Shown here: piece after piece, positions 11,019-23,200 of the stretch
How positions within the stretch are numbered: the first letter of the stretch is position 1
Layout: each line of letters starts with the position of its first letter
NCBI GenBank assembly: GCA_029962745.1
Contig: CM057157.1
Location: 30,234,719-30,298,718 of the forward strand
DNA: 64,000 bases
Direction: 5' to 3'
Origin: Echinometra lucunter
Lineage: Eukaryota > Echinodermata > Echinoidea > Camarodonta > Echinometridae
Notes under the pieces: generated by a model
Told to the model about the DNA's origin: nothing
Seen by the model: the letters and a program-made list of their open reading frames with translations, nothing else
Database searches by the model: none
Position numbers and translations under genes: made by a program

Positions 11019-14000
11019 TATTACTATCATTATTATTGAAATCATTGATATTACAATAAAGTTTATCATCTTTATTATTGTAATTCCCAGTTTCCCATTA
11101 TTAATGTTATCCGATATCATCATTATTATTTTAATATCATCCATTCTTTATTGCTCTTTCTATGTCATCACCATCACTGTTAGTATTTCATATCTTTGAG
11201 ATTAATCAGTATTCCTTGACTTCTGATATACAAATAAAGGAATTTTATGTTTTCTTCCATTCGCAGCATCCAACACCACAGCCAGTGATGCTCTTCAGAA
11301 TACATCTCACTCTACAACCAATATCTCACTCGTCACAGACCTAGTTACAGAGGTGTTTACAATCTTTGATGATACCACGTTTGCAACTCTACACACCGCT
11401 ACGGAGAGAGGAACTCGTACTCCCAGAGATGTGGATGATAGAGCCTGTCGTTATGAACCTTGTCTAGGGAATGGTGATTGTATTCTCGATGATAGTGCTA
11501 GAGGTTTTACATGTGATTGCAGGCCTGGCTACTCAGGTACAGTTTTTTTTCTTTCCTCTTAATTTTATTTTGATTTTTTCATCATTCTACAATATTATAG
11601 AATTCTTTTAAACTGACTTTGTTATAATTATCATTTTTATTATTATTATTATTATTATTATTGTTGTTATTGTTATCATTATATACCTAAAATCGACTAT
11701 AGGGCGAAGACAAACAATGGGGTTTATTGCGTCACGATAGGGAAGGAGACGTTAGGGCGAAAAAAGTGTACGTTAGGGGGAAGCGAAGCAATAGGCCAAG
11801 AACAAAAGAATTCGCCCTATAGTAGGAATTAGGATTATTATTATTATCATTATCATTATTATTATTGTTATTATTATTATTATCATTATTATCATTATTA
11901 TTATTGTTATTATTATTATTATTATCATTATTATCATTATTATTATTATTCTTATTATTATTAAATATATATTGTCATGTTCATAATTTGTAAATCTACA
12001 ATCAGTTATGTATTAAATGTTATGAAACCTTTGTCAAGTTGCAAATGAAACTTATTATGATGCATTATACCAAAACTATATTATTATTATTATCATCATC
12101 ATTATACTTCTTATTATCAGTATTATGGTTATCATTATTTTTTTCTTCAGCATTATTATTCTCTTATTCATAGCCAGCAGGCTCTGAAATAGGTCTAGGA
12201 GATACAAGAATAGCTGTGTTAAATAAACAAAAAATTCTATATATATTGTAGCAGATTTCTGTATTAAATCCCCATAGCATCTGTGAATGAAATATAATAT
12301 TGCTACACTGTTATCCACCTCCAATTAAGGCATGTAAAAGGTTTATTTTCTATTGTGATGCTTAATTTGATAACTATTTGATAGGAAACTTATACCTTGA
12401 TATCTGGTCAATTTAAACTACATGTATTGTGCAGGCTGTTATACTTTTGAATTGTATCACGGCGATTGGTTTCTGATAAATTGTATTCCATTTTGATTTT
12501 TTTCAGGACGGCGGTGTGAGGTGTATACCGATCCATGTTCTTTAAATCCATGTTTAGAGGATGAGTTGTGCGAGACTATAGTTGATGCAGACTATAACTG
12601 TACTCCATACAACATGACAACACCAGCACCTCCACCACCGGTAAGTACATGTATGTTAACAACAGTACAACTTCCCTACTGTATACTGGTACTACCAGTA
12701 TGGTGAATTGTCACTAGGCCTAATCCCACTTTGTCTAATGCCCATTGGGTCTCATTCTACATGGTCTAATTGCCACTTAGCCCATTTACCATTTTGCCTA
12801 ATTTCCTGTTAGGCTATGCCCATTTCGTCTAATACCCATTTGGTCTAATACCACTTAGTCTATGTAATTAGACGATCTGGTAATAGACCAAAAGATCATT
12901 AGACAAAATGAGGAAAACTAAGTAGATGAAGTGGCAGTTAAATCATTTGATCATTAGACAAAATGACAGTTAGCCCAAGTGGGTATTAGACCAAGTCATG
13001 ATTGGACCAAACGGCAATTATACCAAACAGATAGTAGACCAAATGGGTTTAGTCATAGTGGTGTTAGACAATCTTGGAAATAGATGAACTGGTATTAGAC
13101 CAAGTGGCTATAAACCTGTAGTACTGGGTGATCCCTGTATAGTCTATGAGCATATTCAGCAGTCAACAGGTTAAAAATAATTTTGAGCTTTGGTAACAAT
13201 AAAAGATATGTTTAATCTGAAACCAAAAATACTATTACTTTCTGCTGAATCATTTTTGTAAGGAAAAAAATAGAAGTGATCAGAAAGCAGATAAAACAAG
13301 ACATTTCTTGAAAAGTCTGGACTTAAACTTTATTTCCAAACTTTGGTTCCAAGCAGAGATTTTTCAGAACACAAATTGTTACTATTTTGGTTGTACAGTA
13401 GATTATAAAATATGGGTAGAATTCTTATGCAAAGTCTTTAAAATGTGGGAAAATAGTTGTTCATTAGTTGCTATAGTTCACTGGCTGATTGGTTTTGTCA
13501 TACTGTTATATATGCATTGTTTTTGAAATATGCACTAAAACGTGTACAATCATGTATCTTGATACTGTTTGACTAGCAAACCTCTGTACCAGGTACATGT
13601 TAAATTGCAATGATCACTGTAGAATGGTGACCATCTATCCATACAAACCTGTATTTAATGAAACTTTCCATGCATGCCATTAACAATAGTGATCTATTTA
13701 GAGTTTTAATCTCAGTGCACTGCTTTCGTAACCAATGCAGTGTGTCTGCCTTTGCTATCATGGTTTTATGCTCTTTTTCCCTGTATCTAAAACATGTAAT
13801 AAGTTTGGTAAGGTTTGTGCAGTGCAGTAGGTATAATGTTTGCTGTTCTGCTACATGGTTTGTGATGACACCAGGGGCGGTGCTACAAGGATTGGGGGAG
13901 GGGGGGGGGGGGGGTGATGGCCAACCCTATGATTTTTCAAGTGATCAAAAAAGAAGAAGAAGATGATGATGAAATTATGGGGAAGAGAGGGCAGGATCAT

Positions 14001-14174
14001 GCAGCCATAGTACCCCTATTTGTGCATTTAAGATGTAAATATACACACTGTAAGCTCACCTGTGGGTCATCCCCCCCCCACCCCACATAATGCACATTGA
14101 AGAAAATACACCATATAAAACCTTGTCAGAAGGATGAGAAAATGGACAAGAGATACAGAGAGAGAAAGAAGGAT

Positions 14175-14205
<31 letters not shown>

Positions 14206-17200
14206 GCAAGAGCAAGTAAAATAGATAGGAGGAATAAGGTAGAAATGAAATATGTGAGAGAATTATTAGAAAACAGAGAGAGAGAGAGAGATAGATACAA
14301 CACTATGTACATCTTTAGAAGCAGCTCTAGAGAGAGAGAGAGAGATGGAACTAAACTTTGCAGGTTATAGTATGAAAGCCAGCATCAGAACTGCTTCATC
14401 AATATTGCTGCATCTGTGAAAAATGTAAACAAAGAAAATGTAAACATTGACGACATCATCATCATACTCACATTACTCTACTAGCTTGGTAACTATTATG
14501 TCAATCTCACGTCAGTCACAGAGCTCAGTGTTTGTATCCCAGATTATAAAGACAATTTACTTTTATCCGATACAACTCACTTTCACCATGTTCCTTCCAG
14601 TGTTACTATGAAGACATTTTCCTGTAACTATGGCTCATCAAAAAAAAATTCCTCTGACCTATAAAGTTTTTTTAAATGCTTCCACTTTCGAAGTTAATAT
14701 CCCGCTTGTACATCTGTGATAGGCTCGTAACTGATGCAGAAGTGAATGTGATGATGTGTGCTGGAACATTGTACTCTGTTCATTAATACTCACAGATTGA
14801 ATACTAGATGAGATGATGGCGTATAGTGTCATTGTAATCCTTGATTAATATTGATCAAGTTAATGAAGCGTGCATAGTAATGAGACTGTAAGCTATCAGA
14901 GAGAAGCAATTGTTGTAGTATATATATTCAGATACCACCCGTGTTTAGATCATAAATGTGTCATCTCTCATCATAATGCAGGTTATTATGATTGAGGCAA
15001 ACCTGGTAAGTTTGAACATTATTTGGTTGTCAACAATCCCAGCAAAACTGAGGTGGATTCTTATCATAATAAGACTAGTTTTTCTATTATCATGAAGGTG
15101 TTACAGGAATCATACTGTAAGAATGTTTTATGATATGTTGGTGGGGTACAATGTATATTGCTTATTTTTGTCAAATTTTATGGGACTACCATTTTTTTAA
15201 AAAGAGATGTAATATTCAACAATTTAATCTTGGGTATGAACGATTGTTAATGATATAATATGCCGTTCTTGTATAGCGCATATCACATTATGATACAATG
15301 TCTCTATGCGCTTGCAAAGGACTTTGTTAATAACCACTAATACATGTTTAATATCAGCACTGTGATTTACAGTGTCCGTGCATTGTACCCATCATCAAAG
15401 GTTTGATGACATTTGTAGCTCTCGCTTCTGTAATATGACATCTGGAGGCTATTGTTAGATTAATGATCCATTTGTGTTTAATGGGTCTAGTACAGGTTAA
15501 AGAGGCTCTGGTGTGGGTTTTCATGGGGAGTGAATCATAATTTGCTGACACCAGACTTTGTCAAAAGCACTGGTAATACCTGTAATAGAGCTACATTTCT
15601 GGAGCACAGCAAAACAAGTTGTCCCACCATAAACATTCTTCGGCCTGCTTCGGGCCAGGGAAAGTGAGATAATGACTTTGCCATGTGGGGCAAAGGGTAG
15701 AATATACAGAACATTACATAAGGTGTGTTGGTCATAAAACTCATAGTGATGGACAACACCTGTTATTGGGTAAGCACCCATGGTGTCAAACTCCCCATGA
15801 AAGCCCACGACAGAGCCTCTTTAAAGGGATATCATGGTGATATTATATTCGTACCAAATGGGCTGACAACTATACTCAAAATGGGTGTGATATGTTCAGA
15901 TTTTTGTATCAGGTTAAAGGAACCATGGACATTTGTGAGACTACTGGTATTTGGTGCTTCCTAAATTGTACATCCTCAGTACTGAATAATAGTTCATGGC
16001 TGTACCCTCCCCCCCCCCAAAAAAAAATTTTGAAAACTTACACCCTCCCCCCAAAAAAATTTTTTTGAAAACTTACATTTTTTTATTGAAAATTTTCACA
16101 AAATCCACAAAAAATGTGCATCAAATCCCTCAGTTTCATTTCTAAAAATGCAAAAGCGGCCTCATGATCAGCTTGGTCACTTTACTCCCTCGCTTTCAAA
16201 CTTCTTTGAAAATTTTTACACGTCTTGCCCCCCCCCCCTCCCCCCGGAAAAAAATTTTGCGTACGGCCCTGCTTTGGTTTTTAATATGTAGTGGATTACA
16301 TGTAGTTACATCTTTTCTATTAATTAACTGGTACTTGGTGCTTTTTGATGAGTTTTTTCTGTAATTCCTTTGGAGTATACTTTACAAAGTGTAGATGATT
16401 TATCTTATAAAACACTCTCTAAATTTATCACACTTTAACCAGGAACAAATCCAAAATTTCATCAAAAGTCTTGATCTAATAGATTAGAAATCCATCTTTA
16501 ATATTGATTATAATTTCTTCATCAAATTTTTTATTTATCCTTAATAACAATCAACTTGATTAGTTTCTAATCTAACAAATTTAGGGTGCAATGCTATATA
16601 CATGTATGTACAATCTTTTTTATTACATAAAATAAACATGCATGTCATAGTTTATTGCCTCTTAATTTGTACTGATATTGGATGAAGCGGGGAGATCATA
16701 TTGCTGCATCAGTGCAGAAACGCTCTTAAGCAGTGTGAAAGGCATTCTCTTGTAAATCAAAGAAAGAAGAAAATTCGCTGTAAAACAGTAATTATGCTAC
16801 GATATCTGCGAATATCATCGTCAATTACCTTACAAAATGCATGGCTACCACCTAACAACTACCTGTCTGCTAGCTGTTGTTTATTGTGTACCCTATCTTC
16901 TAATTATAAGGCCACTAACATGACATGGTGGCAGCAGTGGGATGTCACATTAATGGCATTTTAACCCTTTGGATACTGGAACTGGGTGTCCCTATATGTA
17001 TTACAATAAAATTCAGTGGTCAGTGGGTTAATTAGAGGTAGGGTACGCCAGAAATAACAACTAGCACACAGTTAATTTCTACTTTGTAGTTCATGTAAGC
17101 TAGGTAATCGATAGTCACGCTTGCAGATATTGTAACAAACTCCAGAACAATAGAGTGTCACAACTACATGTAGATTTCCATTAGAAGAGCTTTAAAATGT

Positions 17201-20200
17201 GTCATACATATTAAGGGCAGGGCTTGGCACTAACTGGTGCACAAGACAAACGCTCCCCCCCCCCCCCAAATTTGGGTCTGGACCCCTAGAATTTAACCAT
17301 TTTAACACTGTGCATGACTGTTCTTCTAATGTTTCACAACCTTTGAAAAGTGCATCCTAAATCCAGGTGGAATATTTATTGTCATCAAATTCATCTGGTA
17401 AACATCCTTTTTTTTTCTCTATTTCTCTCTTGACAGCCCAAACAACTATCCCTTGGTACAATCATATCCTTCACATTGCTTTGTGTGGTACCTGTCCTCT
17501 TTCTCCTCTTCATCTTGTGGTTGTTATGGTTAACTACATGGAGACACATTCATCAGGAACCCCTCTGTTCCTCTGGCTCGCATCGATCCGATGGAAGATA
17601 TCGACAACAGAACGGAGACGTCTACTATGATGTCTATAATGTAAGTTTCAAAACTTCTTCCAATCACCGGCAGTTGAATTAATTTGTAGACATTGAAATA
17701 AAACTGATAATTGAATTGATGATTGATTTATTCAACCCTATATCACCTTTGTCAAACATATTCATATTTATTTGCATCGATGTGATATTGTACATTTGTT
17801 TCTTTACATTTTGGTAAGTCCACCCTAGAAGTTTCACTGTTTCGGTTAAAGGACATAAATTCGAACAGCATTTTAAAAAAAGAAATGAGCAAAATCGGTC
17901 AAAGAATAAGAAAGTTAGACTCATTAACATTTTCTAGTAAATTACCCTTGGCTCTGCATATTGGCAACAATGATGACATCATATGCGAGCAGGTCTCCAT
18001 TCACTTTGTGAATGAAATTTCACATTTTTGCAATTTTTTTGGAAGTTACACATTTTATTACCCCACAGTCAAAGTATATTATGTAAAATGCAATTCTTCT
18101 GAACATAGATTGACCACTGGGGTTAGAAAATGTTTAACTTCCAAGGAAATTGAGAAAATGTGAAATTTCATGTATAAAGTGAATGGAGAGCTGCTCGCAT
18201 ATGATGTCATCAGTGTTGCCAATTTGCAGAGCCGAGAGTAATTACTAGAAAATGTAAATGATTGTAGTTTTCTTATTCTTTGACCGATTTTGCTCATTTC
18301 TTTTTTAAAATGCTGTTCAAATTTATCTCCTTTAATTGAAACAGAGAAATTTCTTGGGTGGACTTTCCCTTTAATATATTTTCTCAGTGCAAGAAATTGT
18401 ACAGAAATTAGAAAACGTATTTATAAAAGAATTTACTTCACACACTTGATGCATATGCATTTTATATGATATACTGTAAATGCAGAAATATTCATGGTAA
18501 ATAAATTTTTGTGGATTCCGCGCTATTTTCGGCAGGCGCGAATTGTAGAACTCACAAAAATATGAGCAAGATTTCATATGCATTGAAATATCAAATCAAA
18601 TAATTGCACTTTTGCAAGTGAGTAATTTTGCTGCACGAATTTAACAACCCGCGAATATGTTCTTGGGACGCTCAGCGCGAAATTTAATCAGGGGAAAATA
18701 ACAGCGTTTACAGTCAGAGAATTACAAGATAAGTATGGAGCTTGATATGCTTGATATGCTTAAGAGGTGGTATGGCTCAGTGGATAAGTCTCCGGAGTTT
18801 GAACCAGAAGGTCTGCGAACCCCTGCGACGGCACTAATGTCCTTTGGCAAGACATGAATCTACGTTTGCCACGTCTTTCAGATGGTGACGTTAAAGGTCG
18901 GTCCCAGACGTAAAAAATCATGTTTGATTGATAAATGTCTGTAAAAACCCAATTCAACAACAACAACAACAACAACTTGATATGTTTGCTCCCCCTCAGT
19001 TGAACTACAAACAAAACTTAATTTATCTGAGAGAGTGAGTTGCTGTTTAAGAAAAAAAACAGAAAGAAAGTGGGGAGGGGAATGCTGGTTTCCTAACTAC
19101 AGTCATGGTGACACCTGTCTAAGACGTTCCGATGATGCTAGGATATGGACAATGTTTTTGTGTCCTGATATAAATCAATATGTAGGGAAATATTTGGTTG
19201 CCAGCAATTGAACATGAAAATAAAAAGTATTTGATAGGGTTTTATTGTATTACTACTGTCCTTTATTGTTTTCAGCTCTATAGTTACAAACCCATGGCAT
19301 CGAAAGTTCATTCAATTTCTTCATTGTCTTTATTCTTCAACTCTAGGGCTCTTCTATGATGGCCCTGAAGTACGCTGGACAACAGGTCATGTGCGACGTA
19401 AACTTTGCATCCCAAGTCATGAATTTCACACCCCAGGTCCTGAATTTCGCATACCGGGTCCTGAACTTTGCATCCTAGGTCATGAATTTCGCGCCATGGG
19501 TCGTGAATTTCATGAATGGGATGCAAAGTTCGCGCCATGGGTCGTGAATTTCACGACTGGAATGCAAAGTTCATGCCATGGGTCCTGAATTTCGCATCCG
19601 AGGTCATGAATTTCGCATGAATTTCGCATGAAATTCATGACCTGGGATGCGAAGTTCACGACCCGCGATGTGAAATTCAGGACCTGGGATGCGAAATTCA
19701 CATCGCACATGACATGTTGTCGAGCGTACTTCAGGATGCTATACTCTTCAGTAAGAATTCACAGCTTTATACATGTATGGACATAAAGGAATGGAATTAT
19801 GACTCTTTTTGATTTTCCTCAATTTCTTACCAGTCTCTTTTACGTCTCCCTTCACATAAGAAAATCTTTTTCCTGTAATATCTGTGAAATTAATTGGAAA
19901 GGCAGCCAAGAATGTGGGCATTTTGTAAAAGGTCACGAATGTAAAGGTGCGTTCAGATATGATGCGACTTTGTGCCGCCATATTGTGCTGGCACATTTTT
20001 TGGGTTCAGATATGATGTGACTTTGTGCTGCCACTTATGCTAATGAACACGCATTTACGCGTCAACTCTCAAATACGAGAGAATTTTGTCAAAACTTGCT
20101 CAAACAATCTCATGACAACAATTTTTGCACTAACTTTTTAGGAATTTGATTGATGCACATTTTCTTTTGCAGCCAGGCAGCAAGCCAAAATGTGTCCTGC

Positions 20201-23200
20201 CTTGGCGACATTTTTTTGTCGCCCTATACCTCATAGACCTGTACACAAAAAATGTGGTGGTACAGTTTAGCAGCACAAAGGCGCATATCATACCTTAAGA
20301 ATGATTTTTTTGACCTTACAGAAGAGAGCATCCAAGATTTACCTGATCTCCAATGGTAACGCCAGTCAACGAACGCAACACCTCGAAGAAAAATGGATCA
20401 TTCCCGAGAGTGAGGTCGAGATGGGGAAACTCATCTTTAGTGGAGAGTTCTCCTATGTATGTGAGGGAGAGCTGAAGCAAGGGAGTGAAGACCCAATCAA
20501 AGTGGCTATTAAACTTCTCAGAGGTAAGCTGTCTTCAAAATAAGCGAGTCATTTGAGTGCAATGACTAAAGCATAGTTTTTACAACCGAGCGAATGATTT
20601 GCAAAGGATGCGAATGTCCAAAACATGGCAAGGTCCAACATTTGCACTTTATGCTCCAAAAGTTCACCAGACTTGTGCGGGGTTTTGGAAACAATGGTAA
20701 TTGATTTTTTAAAAGTTTGAAATTTCTTGTAAACGTTTCCCGCATCTCACAAGCAAATGACAGCGCTTCCGAACCCATGGGCATGTGTAGCGAACTTTTT
20801 TCGTAGTCTAAAATATGAATATTGGACTTTGCCACTTTTTGCGGCATTTCGCAAATTTTTCGCAAATGCTTTACGATAGGAAGTTTTTTACCCGTGAATA
20901 GAAGAAAGGGAGGGGCTAAAACAAGGCAACTACATTTAGGAGCCTGGGACCAGTTCAAAGAGGTTGTTAAACTATACAGAGTTAAAGACATTGGTTAACA
21001 TTCATAACAATATGAATATTGGACTTTGCCACTTTTTGCGGCATTTCGCAAATTTTTCGCAAATGCTTTACGATAGGAAGTTTTTTACCCGTGAATAGAA
21101 GAAAGGGAGGGGCTAAAACAAGGCAACTACATTTAAGGAGCCTGGGACCAGTTCAAAGAGGTTGTTAAACTATACAGAGTTAAAGACATTGGTTAACATT
21201 GTTTTATGATTTTAAAAAATCTTGCTTCGTTACTTGAAAATGGGATAAACATAAGGGTTATAGTGTAAAAATACCAGTCTGAAAGTTTCAAAGTATAATA
21301 TCCACAGGAAGTTTTTAAATATCAAAACTGTGAACCAATGTTTGAAAAATATACGAGGGTCGGTTGCACAGAATAGACATAAGGAGTGCGCATGCGCGTA
21401 TGACTCACCAATACCGTACTGTGTGTATTGGCGTATCACGCAGCGGGAGGCACATAACGGCATTTTCAAATTCAAGCAAAGTGGTCCTCTTAGTGATTGT
21501 GTCGTGAGACGAAGGATAATAACATCGCCGTTTGCATAACTTACATTTTTTCATTCCAAATTATGGTTGGTTTCAGGGTTTTTGAGTACAAATACAAGTA
21601 CTCATACACATGTTTCATCTTAGTTTGAGAATTTTTTAAATCAGCTACTCATAAAGTTAGCCAATGCCTTTCAGTTTCCTAAGAAAGATATGGATTATTT
21701 TTACATTAATGTTGGAAAAGAGAATTACCTCTTTATTTGGGAGTTCTCCTATGTCTCCAGTTCTCCATTACATTTTTCAAGTGCTCAACTATTTGTCCTT
21801 TATATTAGATAGTAAAAATGCCAGCATTCCTGAAAAAATAAAGAACACCAATAAAAATGACATTTTTCCATTAATTACTATTTAAAGATATATTGTACCA
21901 TTGTACCTACACTGATAATAAAGGGGATCAAGGGGGTCTACTCCTCCCCAGGGTGGGGGGGGGGGTTAGATCATATTTAGGCACTTGATTGTGCTCTACT
22001 TTGGGAAGAGGGAGGGGTGAGGTGTTAGTATTTGTGTTTGCAGATCTTCATGTAACTATTAAGTTTTTCATTAAAAATGTATTTTTTGAACTCCTTGTTT
22101 CTATTTCTTTCTTTTTTTTTCAGATGAGAACGATCCCGAGTCAATGACTGAATTAAGAAATGAATTTCAGGTTCTGGCCAACCTTGGCAAGCATCCCAAC
22201 ATTCTCATGCTTCTTGGGCAATGCAACAGAGTCTTCGAACAATCAAGTAAATATGTGAACTAATGTTTTGGTGATTAGGGGAGGGTAGTGTCTAGGGTGT
22301 CTAGGCCAGGGAAAAATCTGTTTAATGCAGTGTTATTCGCTTAGTACAGAGATGCTTTAAGAATCTCTCTTAAGTAATTAAAAGCAATATAGTTTTTGTA
22401 TTGCTAGAGAGAATAAAGATTATGGGGTTATGGCAGAGAGCTTAAAATGCTAACTGCTTAATTATCAAATTCCCATAGGCTTAATACGGTTCTCGGACTA
22501 CTCCCCCGGAGGACAACTCCCCCGGGTACAACTCCCACCTGAAAACTCCCCTGGAGGACAGCTCCCCCGGAGGGCAACTCCCCCGGAGGACAACTCCCCC
22601 GGAGGACGACTCCCCCGCAGGACAGGTCCCCCGGAGGACATCTCCCCCGGAGGACAAATCCCCCGGAGGACTACTCCCCCGAAGACAACTCCCCCGGTGG
22701 ACAACTCCCCCGGAGGACAACTCCCCCGGAGGACAACTCCCCCGCGGACGACTCCCCCGGAGGACGACTCCCCCCGAGGACGACTCCCCCCGAGGACGAC
22801 TCCCCCGGAGGACGACTCCCCCGGAGCACAACTCCCCGGGGGATGACTTCCATCACACAACTCCCCCGGAGGACACCCCCCCCCCCTTAAGGACAAAATT
22901 ACTCATGAAATTTGTTTTTATGACAACGTCTTGCTCGTGAGGAACTGTAAAATAAATCTTTCCTTTTTATAAATCAAATTTAAGTAATTAATCCAGTATT
23001 TTTTTGTTTTTATTACAACTCTCCCGGAGGAGAACATCTCCTCGGGGATGACAAACGGGGATGGGCGAGGGGTAGAGGGTTGCTATTCGTTTAATAAGGT
23101 ATTAGGTCATTTGTCGCTCTAATTGCTAACTTTAAAACAAAAATACCCACCCTTTTGCTCCCATTTTTGCGCCAAAGTACACATTCAAGAAAATAGAAAC

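Larger units (their letters stand above)
5720..11266 (+). other. Receptor gene intron 1 with repeats
   Basis: No exon seen, and phases 1/1 of the flanking exons need none. It holds GAA microsatellite, an inverted-repeat element at 6354-6687, poly-G runs at 7268-7282 and 7353-7364, a TA-flanked MITE at 8109-8303, a palindromic MITE at 8570-9137, ATT microsatellites and a TIR element at 10193-10910. Confidence 0.7.
12641..17436 (+). other. Receptor gene intron 3 with repeats
   Basis: No exon seen; the flanking phases match (0/0). Contains a foldback repeat (12703-13112), poly-G near 13895-13912, GA microsatellite (about 14157-14340), a TTAA-flanked MITE (15497-15824), an inverted-repeat element (15995-16268) and a poly-C run near 17254-17267. 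The rest looks like unremarkable AT-rich DNA. Confidence 0.65.
17641..20321 (+). other. Receptor gene intron 4 with repeats
   Basis: Holds a palindromic MITE (17812-18374), a tRNA-derived SINE (18759-18975), a foldback minisatellite element (19361-19735) and an inverted-repeat element (19942-20296). No exon seen; phases 0/0. Confidence 0.7.

Noticed and set aside
22497..22880. Regular short repeats resembling a CRISPR array
   Set aside because: Units are contiguous with no spacers, mirrored in an inverted arm, and the DNA is metazoan.
22481..22896. Gly/Ser/Pro-rich open frames of 60-130 codons in the foldback outer domain
   Set aside because: They are translations of a 16-bp minisatellite, open in several frames on both strands, with no start context or splice signals.
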